Positions 1 to 7,618 of a DNA stretch of 34,662 nucleotides are shown piece by piece; position 1 is the first letter of the stretch; each line of letters opens with the position of its first letter. The notes under the pieces were generated by a model. The model was not told the DNA's origin. It did not search any database and saw only the letters and a list, made by a program, of their open reading frames with translations. The position numbers and the translations under genes are program-made. The DNA is from an uncultured Bacilli bacterium (GTDB lineage Bacteria > Bacillota_I > Bacilli_A > RF39 > UBA660): contig CANPVV010000011.1 in the NCBI GenBank assembly GCA_947581835.1, forward strand, positions 1 to 34,662, written 5' to 3'.

Positions 1-82
1 ATATTAAAAAAATCAAGAAAAAACTTGCATTTTCTCTTGATATTAAAAGAATTTATTACAAATTGCATTTTACTATTAAACT

Positions 83-141
83 AACTAATTAGTTGGGGGA
101 GTGAATTTGATTATTGACTAGTTTTAAAAATATAGTATAAT
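83..141 (+). promoter_or_regulatory. Probable sigma-A promoter TTGACT(114-119)-N16-TATAAT(136-141) with an upstream palindrome AACTAATTAGTT (83-94)
   Basis: Hexamers and spacing read directly; palindrome lies about 20 bp upstream of the -35. Confidence 0.5.
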
Positions 142-164
142 AGTATTATGAGGAGTCGGTTGGT

Positions 165-770
165 ATGGCTAAAAAGAATAATGAGAAAACTTTTTTAGAA
201 AAGATTAAATGTAGTTTTTCTAAAATGTTATTAGGGAATATAGTTTTGGTAGGTATATTTTTGATTTATGGGTTAATTGCTTATTTAAATCCTTATAGTA
301 TGTCTATGAAAGCAGCTGAAGTTTATTTGGGAATCTTTTTAGTTTTATTTGGAGTATTTTATCTTTATGAGTTTTTAATGAAAAGTGAAATTAAATTATT
401 CAAATATAAAGTTATATCAGGTGTTACTAGTTTACTTTTAGGAGTATTTGTAATGATAAATCCTTTTAAAACTTTTGGGGTTATTACAACTATTTTGGGT
501 ATATATTTAAGTATTTGTGCTCTTTTAAAGGTAATTGTAGCTTTTAAATTTAAAAAATTAAAATTTGATGGTTGGAAAATACTTATGGTTATGAGTTTTA
601 TTTTATTAATATTTGGAGTATTTATGGGAATAAATCCAATGAAGAGATTAGATTATGTTCAGGCTGCAGGTATGTTTATTATTCTTTCATGTATATTGGA
701 GGTTTGTGTTTTATTAATTCTTTATACAAGAGGTAAAGATATTAAGGAATTGTTGAAAAAAGATATTTAA
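165..770 (+). CDS. DUF308/HdeD-like multi-pass membrane protein
   Basis: 201 aa with repeated hydrophobic segments and the internal repeat pattern GVFVMINPFKT / GVFMGINPMKR typical of DUF308 proteins. Confidence 0.6.
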   Translation: MAKKNNEKTFLEKIKCSFSKMLLGNIVLVGIFLIYGLIAYLNPYSMSMKAAEVYLGIFLVLFGVFYLYEFLMKSEIKLFKYKVISGVTSLLLGVFVMINPFKTFGVITTILGIYLSICALLKVIVAFKFKKLKFDGWKILMVMSFILLIFGVFMGINPMKRLDYVQAAGMFIILSCILEVCVLLILYTRGKDIKELLKKDI

Positions 771-798
771 AAGAATATCTTTAATTTTTTTGTCAAAA

Positions 799-825
799 TT
801 AGCACTTTATATTGACAAGTGCTAA
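799..825 (+). promoter_or_regulatory. CIRCE operator (HrcA binding site) upstream of hsp20
   Basis: TTAGCACTT-N9-AAGTGCTAA, near-consensus to TTAGCACTC-N9-GAGTGCTAA. Confidence 0.88.
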
Positions 826-840
826 TTATCGTGATATACT
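812..840 (+). promoter_or_regulatory. sigma-A promoter TTGACA-N17-TATACT for hsp20, -35 overlapping CIRCE
   Basis: Consensus -35 at 812-817 and TATACT at 835-840 with 17 nt spacing. Confidence 0.85.
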
Positions 841-867
841 GTAATCATGAAAGGAAGATGATTGGTA

Positions 868-1251
868 ATGTTACCAAGAAAAATGTTTTTAGATGATATG
901 TTCGATAGCTTTTTAGAAAGTGAACAAACAAAAATGAAATGCGATATTTATGAAGGAAATGGGGCATATAATTTAGAATTAGATATGCCTGGATTTACAA
1001 AAGATGATATAAATATTGAATATAATAAAGGAACTTTAACTATTAGTGCTGAAAAAAATGAGGCTAAAGATGAAAAGGAAGATAAGAAATATATTCGTAG
1101 AGAAAGATTTTATGGAAAAGTATCTCGTTCCTTCTATTTAGGAGAAATAGATGAAGAAGCAATAAAAGCTGAATTTAAAGATGGTACTTTAAAAGTTGTA
1201 GCTCCTAAAAAAGATGAGAATATATCTAAAAAAATAATTAATATTGATTAA
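868..1251 (+). CDS. Hsp20/alpha-crystallin family small heat shock protein
   Basis: NLELDMPGFTKDDINIEYNKGTLTISAEK and FKDGTLKVVAPK motifs; ATG at 868 preferred over the track start TTG 862. Confidence 0.93.
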   Translation: MLPRKMFLDDMFDSFLESEQTKMKCDIYEGNGAYNLELDMPGFTKDDINIEYNKGTLTISAEKNEAKDEKEDKKYIRRERFYGKVSRSFYLGEIDEEAIKAEFKDGTLKVVAPKKDENISKKIINID

Positions 1252-1277
1252 GCTCTTTTAGAGCTTTTTCTTTTTTT
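1251..1277 (+). terminator. Rho-independent terminator after hsp20
   Basis: AGCTC-TTTTA-GAGCT stem followed by a T-rich tract, overlapping the stop codon. Confidence 0.8.
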
Positions 1278-1328
1278 AATGACTTTATTTAATTATGGTT
1301 TCATATTATTTTTTAGAGTAATTTATGG

Positions 1329-1427
1329 TTTACTTTTGAAAAGTTTTAAGTTATAATATATCCGAGTATTAAATTACTCCTTGCTTATAGTTAGTTATAA
1401 GCCAAAAGACCATGAGGAGGTGGAAAT
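1329..1427 (+). promoter_or_regulatory. rpsF promoter (TTTACT-N17-TATAAT) and structured 5' leader, candidate S6:S18 autoregulatory leader
   Basis: Promoter hexamers at 1329-1334 and 1352-1357; leader has gagta/tactc and gcttata/tataagc hairpins and a CTCCTT that can pair with the GAGGAG of the RBS. Confidence 0.5.
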
Positions 1428-1718
1428 ATGAATAAATATGAGATTATGTTCATCGTTAAAACAACTATGGAAGAGGCTAAGATTAAAAGTACTATTGAGG
1501 CTATGAAGAAAATCATAACTGATGGTAAAGGTAAAATAGTTGAAGTTAAAGAGATGGGCGAAAGAAAATTAGCATATCCAATAAAGAAAGAATTAAATGG
1601 ATATTATTATGTTTTAAAGGTTGAAGCTAGTAAAGAAGTTATTAGTGAATTTGATCGTCGTAGTCTAATTGATGAATCTATTTTAAGACATTTGATTATT
1701 AGATTAGATGAGGAGTAA
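1428..1718 (+). CDS. rpsF: 30S ribosomal protein S6
   Basis: NKYEIMFIVK start, MGERKLAYPIKKELNGYYYVLKVEA; followed by ssb and rpsR. Confidence 0.95.
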   Translation: MNKYEIMFIVKTTMEEAKIKSTIEAMKKIITDGKGKIVEVKEMGERKLAYPIKKELNGYYYVLKVEASKEVISEFDRRSLIDESILRHLIIRLDEE

Positions 1719-1721
1719 AAT

Positions 1722-2225
1722 ATGAATAAAGTAATTTTAATTGGGAGATTAGCAAGAGATCCAGAACTTAGAACTACTCCTAGTAATCTTAGTGTAGCAA
1801 CTTTTACAATTGCAATTTCAAGAGCTTTTACACCTCAAGGTGGACAAGCAGAGACAGATTTTATTAACTGTGTTGTTTGGAGAAAACAAGCGGAGAATTT
1901 GACAAGATATTGTCATAAGGGAAGTCAAATTGCCGTTGAGGGTAGAATTCAATCTCGAAATTATCAAGCTCAAGATGGTAGTAGAAGATATGTTACTGAG
2001 GTTTTATGTGATACAATTACTTTCTTAGGATCTAAAGATGATAATCAAGGAGGAAATTTTGCAAATAACAGTTATCAAGTACCGGTAAATAATAATATGA
2101 GTTATCAAGCTTCACAGGATATGGGACCTGATATTAGTAGTATGCCTACAACTGATATTACAGAAGATCCTTTTAAAGATTTTGGGGAAGAAATTACTTT
2201 AAGTGATGATGATTTACCATTTTAA
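1722..2225 (+). CDS. ssb: Single-stranded DNA-binding protein
   Basis: MNKVILIGRLARDPELRTT OB-fold start and acidic DDDLPF tail. Confidence 0.97.
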   Translation: MNKVILIGRLARDPELRTTPSNLSVATFTIAISRAFTPQGGQAETDFINCVVWRKQAENLTRYCHKGSQIAVEGRIQSRNYQAQDGSRRYVTEVLCDTITFLGSKDDNQGGNFANNSYQVPVNNNMSYQASQDMGPDISSMPTTDITEDPFKDFGEEITLSDDDLPF

Positions 2226-2240
2226 AAAGGAGGATTAAGG

Positions 2241-2456
2241 ATGGCAGAATTTTATCGTAAGAAAAAGAAAATATGTCAAATGTGTGCAGGAAAAAGCGTA
2301 GATTATAAAGATGTTATGATTATTAATAAATATATTAATGATAAAGGCAAGATTATGCCAAGAAGAATGACTGGTGCTTGCGCAAAACATCAAAGACATA
2401 TTGCTGAACAAATTAAATATGCAAGATATATGGCTTTAGTACCATTTGTTAAATAG
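2241..2456 (+). CDS. rpsR: 30S ribosomal protein S18 (Cys-containing form)
   Basis: 71 aa, S18 core with CQMC...GACAKHQRHIAEQIKYARYMALVPF. Confidence 0.94.
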   Translation: MAEFYRKKKKICQMCAGKSVDYKDVMIINKYINDKGKIMPRRMTGACAKHQRHIAEQIKYARYMALVPFVK

Positions 2457-2480
2457 TAGTGAGTAATCATTACTTTTTTT
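2455..2480 (+). terminator. Rho-independent terminator after rpsR
   Basis: AGTAGTGA-GTAA-TCATTACT stem (one G-U) with GNRA-type loop, then a T tract. Confidence 0.8.
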
Positions 2481-2590
2481 ATGCCTTGACACTTGCTTTA
2501 AGATGAAAAATTAGAACTTTTGCCATGTTTTGTCGAACGTGTTTAAAAAATTTTTAAAATGTTCTATATTAAAGTAGCAAGGGTGATATT

Positions 2591-2923
2591 ATGTTAAAAG
2601 TAGATATGGAATATGATAAGGGAATATTATATGTAAGATTAGAAGGAGAATTAACAAGAAAGTCTTGCTATAAGATTAATAATTATATTGTTCCAGTAGT
2701 ATTAAAGCATAAAGTTAAATATTTAGTATTTAATATGTTTTTACTTAAAGATATTGATGAGGCAGGATTAGATAGTTTACTTAATACTAAATGTGCGATA
2801 AGAACTAATAAAGGTAAAATTTGCTTGTGTGAGGTAAGTGAGGATATTCGTTTAAAAATTAAAAGATTAAGGATTAATATTGCATCTAATGAACTAGCGG
2901 CTAATAGGTTAATAAATATCTAA
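2591..2923 (+). CDS. STAS-domain anti-sigma factor antagonist, SpoIIAA-like
   Basis: Ungapped alignment by eye to SpoIIAA: KVDMEYDKGILYVRLEGEL and KYLVFNMFLLKDIDEAGLDSLL; overlaps the next gene by 1 nt (TAATG). Confidence 0.75.
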   Translation: MLKVDMEYDKGILYVRLEGELTRKSCYKINNYIVPVVLKHKVKYLVFNMFLLKDIDEAGLDSLLNTKCAIRTNKGKICLCEVSEDIRLKIKRLRINIASNELAANRLINI

Positions 2924-3564
2924 TGACAACTAATAATTTGATAGATAACCATATTGGGTTAATTAAGAAGATTGCAAGCAAATTTTATAATGTAGATAAG
3001 GAAGATTTAATACAAGTAGGGGTTATTGGGTTATTAAAGGCTTATCAAAATTTTAAAGATGAGGGAACTACTAATTTTAGTACTTATGCTTATTATTATA
3101 TTTATGGAGAAATGTATAATTTAGCTAAAAGTATGAGAGATATAAAAGTTAGTAAAGATTTACTTAAAGTTTATAAAAAGTTAGAAACTACTAGATATAC
3201 TTTGGCTCAAAAATTGGGAAGAATACCAACTAATGAGGAGATTGCTTTGTTTTTAGAGTTAGATGTTAATATGGTAAATGATGCAATAATTTCGGCTCAA
3301 TCATTAATTAGAATTGATGATAATCAGAGTGATATTAATTTACATGAGGTTATACCTGATGATAGAGGAGTAGATATAGATTTAAAATTGGATTTAGATG
3401 ATAGTTTTAAAGTGTTAAATGATTCAGAAAAAGAAATTATTAAATCAAGATATTATGAAGATTTAACTCAAGCAGAAGTAGCTAGAAAACTTAATATGAC
3501 ACAAGTGATGGTTTCAAGATATGAAAAGAAAAGTTTAGAAAAAATGCGAATGGTAATGCAATAA
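2923..3564 (+). CDS. SigB/SigF/SigG-type sigma-70 family RNA polymerase sigma factor
   Basis: DKEDLIQVGVIGLLKAYQNF (region 2.1-2.2), FSTYAYYYIYGEM, LTQAEVARKLNMTQVMVSRYEKKSLEKM (region 4.2). Confidence 0.88.
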   Translation: MTTNNLIDNHIGLIKKIASKFYNVDKEDLIQVGVIGLLKAYQNFKDEGTTNFSTYAYYYIYGEMYNLAKSMRDIKVSKDLLKVYKKLETTRYTLAQKLGRIPTNEEIALFLELDVNMVNDAIISAQSLIRIDDNQSDINLHEVIPDDRGVDIDLKLDLDDSFKVLNDSEKEIIKSRYYEDLTQAEVARKLNMTQVMVSRYEKKSLEKMRMVMQ

Positions 3565-3590
3565 TACTTTAGAAATAAAGTATTTTTTAG
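3563..3590 (+). terminator. Rho-independent terminator after the sigma factor
   Basis: AATACTTTA-GAAA-TAAAGTATT perfect 9 bp stem, GNRA loop, T tract. Confidence 0.85.
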
Positions 3591-3629
3591 TTTTTAAATG
3601 TAAATAAATATGTTATAATATTGGTGTTT

Positions 3630-3705
3630 GCTGAAATAGCTCAGTCGGTAGAGCAACGCACTCGTAATGCGTAGGTCGCAAGTTCGATTCTTGTTTTCAG
3701 CACCA
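3630..3705 (+). tRNA. tRNA-Thr (anticodon CGT), CCA encoded
   Basis: GCTGAAA/TTTCAGC acceptor stem, ACGCA-CTCGTAA-TGCGT anticodon arm, TTCGATT T-loop, ACCA 3' end; 76 nt. Confidence 0.93.
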
Positions 3706-3752
3706 GTGACTTTTCTATTCGAACTTTTTCGAATATTTATATAAAAAGATAG

Positions 3753-3794
3753 CCCCTTAGGTTATTTTGATATACTCGTCAAAATATTTAGGGG
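3753..3794. repeat. Long inverted repeat/hairpin between tRNA and downstream CDS
   Basis: CCCCTTAGGTTATTTTGA / TCAAAATATTTAGGGG, arms pair except for an internal loop. Confidence 0.7.
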
Positions 3795-3823
3795 TTAATT
3801 ATTTTGTTAAAACCAAAATAACT

Positions 3824-3851
3824 TTGATATTAAGTAATTTTGAGTTATAAT
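3824..3851 (+). promoter_or_regulatory. sigma-A promoter TTGATA-N16-TATAAT
   Basis: Hexamers at 3824-3829 and 3846-3851; supports the start at 3876 rather than the track start. Confidence 0.65.
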
Positions 3852-3875
3852 ACGATTATATTTTTGGAGGTTTTT

Positions 3876-4451
3876 ATGGAAGTAAAAAAAACTAGCAATG
3901 AATATAATTCTTTTGATATTGATTTGATACAAGATGAAAAAATTTTATCAATTTATCAAACTGGGGCTGATATAAATTTATCTTGTAAATATGAAGATTA
4001 CCGAAAAATATCTAACATTTCTTTTAGTATTAATAGTAATCAAGGAGAAGTGTATTCAGTATTTGATAAATTTTATAAGGATATAATAAATGGTAATATA
4101 ATGGGAGAAGATGAAAATTTACAAAGTGTTCAAGAACAAATGCAATGGGAAAAAAGTACCTCTTTGTATGAGGCTTTAGTTCAAAATAGTGTTATTACAA
4201 TGTTATGTGATGCTTATCCTGTTAAATGTCCCAATGTATTAAGAATAACAAAAAAGAATGATGAAATAATTCTAACATTTGATAAATTTGATGGTGAATT
4301 TCCTAAACCTTTATATTGTATAACAATTAATATGCGTCAGTCTGGTTCAAGAATATATGAGTTTTGTATTCCATTTAAAACTCTTTTCAAACAATTACAG
4401 ACGGTAGAAGATAAAAAGAATGCTATTAAAAGTTTAACAAAAAAGTTGTAG
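3876..4451 (+). CDS. Hypothetical protein (cytosolic, Firmicute-type)
   Basis: GGAGG RBS before ATG 3876; no family recognised. Confidence 0.75.
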   Translation: MEVKKTSNEYNSFDIDLIQDEKILSIYQTGADINLSCKYEDYRKISNISFSINSNQGEVYSVFDKFYKDIINGNIMGEDENLQSVQEQMQWEKSTSLYEALVQNSVITMLCDAYPVKCPNVLRITKKNDEIILTFDKFDGEFPKPLYCITINMRQSGSRIYEFCIPFKTLFKQLQTVEDKKNAIKSLTKKL

Positions 4452-4633
4452 CTAGTTATGTCACTTGCACTATTTTTTGGCTTAAAATTAGGGCTTTTTG
4501 ACTTTTAGATAATGTTGATTAATATAAAAATGGTTATTGAGTGTGATTTAAGTTTGAAAATTTTATTTATGAATTTTTATTTTAGTAAAAGTTATCATAA
4601 AAAGTTAATTTTTGGATATAATAATATAAATAC

Positions 4634-4662
4634 TTGACGTACGTTAAAAAGTACGTTATAAT
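4634..4662 (+). promoter_or_regulatory. TA-module promoter TTGACG-N17-TATAAT with direct repeat GTACGTTA-AAAA-GTACGTTA
   Basis: -35 at 4634-4639, -10 at 4657-4662; repeats at 4639-4646 and 4651-4658 with GTAC cores 12 bp centre to centre. Confidence 0.8.
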
Positions 4663-4683
4663 TTAGTAGAGAGGTGAAAAGTT

Positions 4684-4941
4684 ATGAGTACGATAAATAT
4701 AACTAATGCTAGAGCGAATTTATATAAATTAGTATCAGATGTAAATGTTGGCTTTAATCCAATTACAATTGTAAATAATAAGGGTAAAAATGCTGTTTTA
4801 ATATCAGAAGAGGAATGGAAAAATATTGAAGAAACTTTATTTTTGTCAAGTATACCAGGTTTTGTTGAAAATATAAATGATATAAAAAATAATGAAAATT
4901 GGGATAAGGCTATAGAATATAAAAAAGATGAAGAATGGTAG
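4684..4941 (+). CDS. YefM/Phd-family antitoxin
   Basis: MSTINITNARANLYKLVSDVN...ITIVNNKGKNAVLISEEEWKNIEETLFLLSS-type pattern; overlaps the toxin gene. Confidence 0.92.
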   Translation: MSTINITNARANLYKLVSDVNVGFNPITIVNNKGKNAVLISEEEWKNIEETLFLSSIPGFVENINDIKNNENWDKAIEYKKDEEW

Positions 4942-5209
4942 TTATTATACAATTAAATTCTCTAAACAAGCGCTTAAAGATAAAATTAAGCTTAAAAGTG
5001 CTAATTTGGATAAAAATTGTAAAGATATATTAGATTTAATGCTTGAAAATCCATTTTGTTATCCTCCAGCATATGAAAAGTTGACTGGCGAATTATCTGG
5101 TTTGTATTCAAGAAGAATTAATAGACAGCATAGAATCGTGTATGAAGTTGATGAAGATAAAAAAGTGGTTCATATTTTAAGAATGTGGACTCATTATGAA
5201 AAATTGTAA
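4928..5209 (+). CDS. YoeB/Txe-family RelE-fold mRNA interferase toxin
   Basis: YEKLTGELSGLYSRRINRQHRIVYEVDE...VHILRMWTHYE signature. Confidence 0.94.
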   Translation: MKNGSYYTIKFSKQALKDKIKLKSANLDKNCKDILDLMLENPFCYPPAYEKLTGELSGLYSRRINRQHRIVYEVDEDKKVVHILRMWTHYEKL

Positions 5210-5259
5210 TTGTTATAATGTAAAGCCTTAAATGAATTATTTAGTTATAAATCTTAGAT

Positions 5260-5307
5260 AAAATAGAACTACTTATCAAAATTGAATTGGAAGTGGTTTT
5301 ATTTTTG
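5260..5307 (+). terminator. Rho-independent terminator after the TA module
   Basis: AAATAGAACTACTT / AAGTGGTTTTATTT, 14 bp stem allowing two G-U pairs, then T-rich sequence. Confidence 0.7.
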
Positions 5308-5344
5308 TAAATATATGTTATAATTAGTAAAGATGGAGGAAAGC

Positions 5345-5944
5345 ATGAAGAAAATACTTATAGGATTGTTAATATGTTTGGTATTATTAACTGGTTGTGG
5401 GAATAAAAATTTAGAGGAAGGAGAAAAAGGAAACATGAATGGTGAAGAAATTGAGGGAGCTACAAATTATGTAGAAATTGAGATGGCTGATGGTAAAAGT
5501 ATCATAATTGAATTATATCCTGATATAGCTCCAATTACAGTGAATAATTTTAAAAGTTTAGTTAGTAAACATTATTATGATGGAACAATATTTCATAGAG
5601 TTATTGAAAACTTTATGATTCAAACTGGCGGTTTTGATACTAAGGGAGCTTTACCAGCCGTTGATAAAATTAAGGGTGAGTTTAGTCAAAATGGAGTAGA
5701 AAATAATTTAAAACATGAAAAAGGAGTTGTTTCAATGGCAAGAGCTAATGATATGAATAGTGCTAGTAGTCAATTCTTTATTTGTGTTAGTAAAAGTAGT
5801 CATTTAGATGGATTATATGCTGCTTTTGGGAAAGTTATTGAAGGTTATGATGTAGCAGAAGAAATATCTAAAGTTGAGACTGATGAAAATGATAAACCAA
5901 CAACAACTCAAATGATTAAAACTATAAGATTTGTGAATGTTTAA
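5345..5944 (+). CDS. Cyclophilin-type peptidyl-prolyl isomerase lipoprotein
   Basis: Lipobox LLTGCG after signal; FHRVIENFMIQTGG...GVVSMARANDMNSASSQFFI. Confidence 0.93.
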   Translation: MKKILIGLLICLVLLTGCGNKNLEEGEKGNMNGEEIEGATNYVEIEMADGKSIIIELYPDIAPITVNNFKSLVSKHYYDGTIFHRVIENFMIQTGGFDTKGALPAVDKIKGEFSQNGVENNLKHEKGVVSMARANDMNSASSQFFICVSKSSHLDGLYAAFGKVIEGYDVAEEISKVETDENDKPTTTQMIKTIRFVNV

Positions 5945-6016
5945 ATTTAGCTCCTTTAATTAGGAGTTTTAAATTGGAATAGATTATGCTATAAATTAAA
6001 ATTAATTGGTGATATT

Positions 6017-6182
6017 TATGAAGAAATTAAAAAATTTTAATATTTGGGGGATTTATTGGATTTGATAAAGGAAAGATTTAGATGCTTGATATTATAAGTA
6101 ATTACTTGAAAATAGTTTGATATATAAAAATTTGAATGAAATGGAAGACAAAAATTTATAGAGATGATATAATTAATGGTAG
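6017..6182 (+). pseudogene. Possible degraded short ORF remnant
   Basis: RBS-like ggtgat and ATGAAGAAATTAAAAAATTTTAATATTTGGGGG reading MKKLKNFNIWGIYWI then tandem TGA TAA; otherwise unexplained about 240 bp gap. Confidence 0.2.
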
Positions 6183-6191
6183 GTGGTTTTG

Positions 6192-6866
6192 ATGAAGAAT
6201 TGTTTTTCAGTTTATTATAATAATACAGAGATTGTATTATCTAAAAGTGATGTAAAATTTAGAGATGGTTATGGAATAATTAAACCAATTTATTATTTTT
6301 TTACAGTAAATGATAGTATTTATATGCCTTTGATAGGAATTGTAGATTATAATTATCAGTTGGTAGATAATCTTTATAGTCAAGAAGATGTTTCAAGTTT
6401 AGATTTATTTAGTGAAGGAAATTTCTTATATAAAATAAGTTTTAATGATAGTGATATGGTTGATGGAGTATTTCAGGGAAGAATAAAAGATGGTAGTTTT
6501 AAGGGTTATTATGATTTAGGGGCGATTGATTATAAGGTTATTAATGATACAACGGTTAAATTAACTTCTTTGGTGGAAGGATTTAAAATGTATTCTTTAT
6601 ATAATGTAAGTGAAATGAGAGTTAGTGATTATTATAATTATATTGGGGATTTTAAATATAGTGATAATTATTATAAAGAGGTTGCCGATGCTGCTTATTT
6701 AGTTATTGATCAAGAGGGAAATGTTATAGATATTATAAGTGTAGTAATAGATATAGATGGTAATAGATTAAGTAGTTTTAAAGATTTAAAGTTTAATTTA
6801 GAGAGTAATGATTTAGAAGAACTAAAGGTTTTAATTAATGATAGTTTTAATGTACTTAGAAGATAG
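6192..6866 (+). CDS. Hypothetical protein
   Basis: RBS before ATG 6192; no recognised family. Confidence 0.7.
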   Translation: MKNCFSVYYNNTEIVLSKSDVKFRDGYGIIKPIYYFFTVNDSIYMPLIGIVDYNYQLVDNLYSQEDVSSLDLFSEGNFLYKISFNDSDMVDGVFQGRIKDGSFKGYYDLGAIDYKVINDTTVKLTSLVEGFKMYSLYNVSEMRVSDYYNYIGDFKYSDNYYKEVADAAYLVIDQEGNVIDIISVVIDIDGNRLSSFKDLKFNLESNDLEELKVLINDSFNVLRR

Positions 6867-6910
6867 TTTATGTTATAATTAAATTAGAAAGTAGAGAAAG
6901 TAGGTTAGAT

Positions 6911-7153
6911 ATGGAAATTAAGATAAATGGTATTTATAAACATTTTAAGGGAGATTATTACTTAGTTGTAGATATTGCAACTCATTCAGAGAGTGGTGAA
7001 GAATTAGTAATATATAGAGCTTTATATGGTGATACTAAACTTTACGCAAGACCTAAAGATATGTTTTTATCTAAAGTAGATAAGGAAAAATATCCTAATG
7101 TAGAGCAAGAATATAGATTTCAATTACAAAATATAGAGAGTAAAAATAAATAG
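6911..7153 (+). CDS. DUF1653-like protein
   Basis: [35 protein letters not shown]...ARPKDMF. Confidence 0.8.
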   Translation: MEIKINGIYKHFKGDYYLVVDIATHSESGEELVIYRALYGDTKLYARPKDMFLSKVDKEKYPNVEQEYRFQLQNIESKNK

Positions 7154-7176
7154 ATATGAAGATTAGAAGATTTTTG

Positions 7177-7290
7177 TTGATTTTTTAATTTTCTTATAAT
7201 ATAATATGTTTGTAAGTTTATTCCAAGTTTAAATTTACTCCTATTAATTTTTACTTAGATTAAACCGTTTAGAAAAAAGGAGGAGAATTT
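7177..7290 (+). promoter_or_regulatory. rpsO promoter (TTGATT-N17-TATAAT) and structured leader
   Basis: Hairpin GTAAGTTTA/TAAATTTAC at 7212-7238 and an ACTCCT that can pair with the AGGAGG RBS. Confidence 0.4.
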
Positions 7291-7560
7291 ATGGCAGTTT
7301 CTAAAGAAACTAAAGCTAAACTTGTTAAAGAATTTGGTAAAAATGAGAAAGATTGTGGTTCTACAGAAGTACAAATTGCAATTTTAACTCATGAAATTAA
7401 TGATTTAACAGAGCATTTAAAAGTACATAAACATGATTATCATTCTAATCGCGGACTTTTAAAGAAAGTTGGTAAGAGAAGAAAATTACTTAGTTATTTA
7501 AGAGATAATGATGTTGTTAGTTACAGAAATGTAATTAGTAAGTTAAATTTAAGAAAATAA
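7291..7560 (+). CDS. rpsO: 30S ribosomal protein S15
   Basis: [48 protein letters not shown]. Confidence 0.97.
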   Translation: MAVSKETKAKLVKEFGKNEKDCGSTEVQIAILTHEINDLTEHLKVHKHDYHSNRGLLKKVGKRRKLLSYLRDNDVVSYRNVISKLNLRK

Positions 7561-7561
7561 G

Positions 7562-7587
7562 GGCACTAGAATTTTTGGTGTCTTTTT
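7562..7587 (+). terminator. Weak intercistronic terminator/attenuator between rpsO and pnp
   Basis: GGCACTA...TTGGTGTC with wobble pairs followed by TTTTTTT. Confidence 0.45.
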
Positions 7588-7618
7588 TTATATATAATTT
7601 TTAAAAGGAGGAGTAAAG

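Noticed and set aside
4456-4510. Short ORF MSLALFFGLKLGLFDF
   Set aside because: 16 codons without a ribosome-binding site; too short to support.
4656-4952. Antisense ORF opposite the antitoxin gene
   Set aside because: Fully overlaps the well-supported YefM-like CDS; low-complexity hydrophobic translation; no RBS or family.
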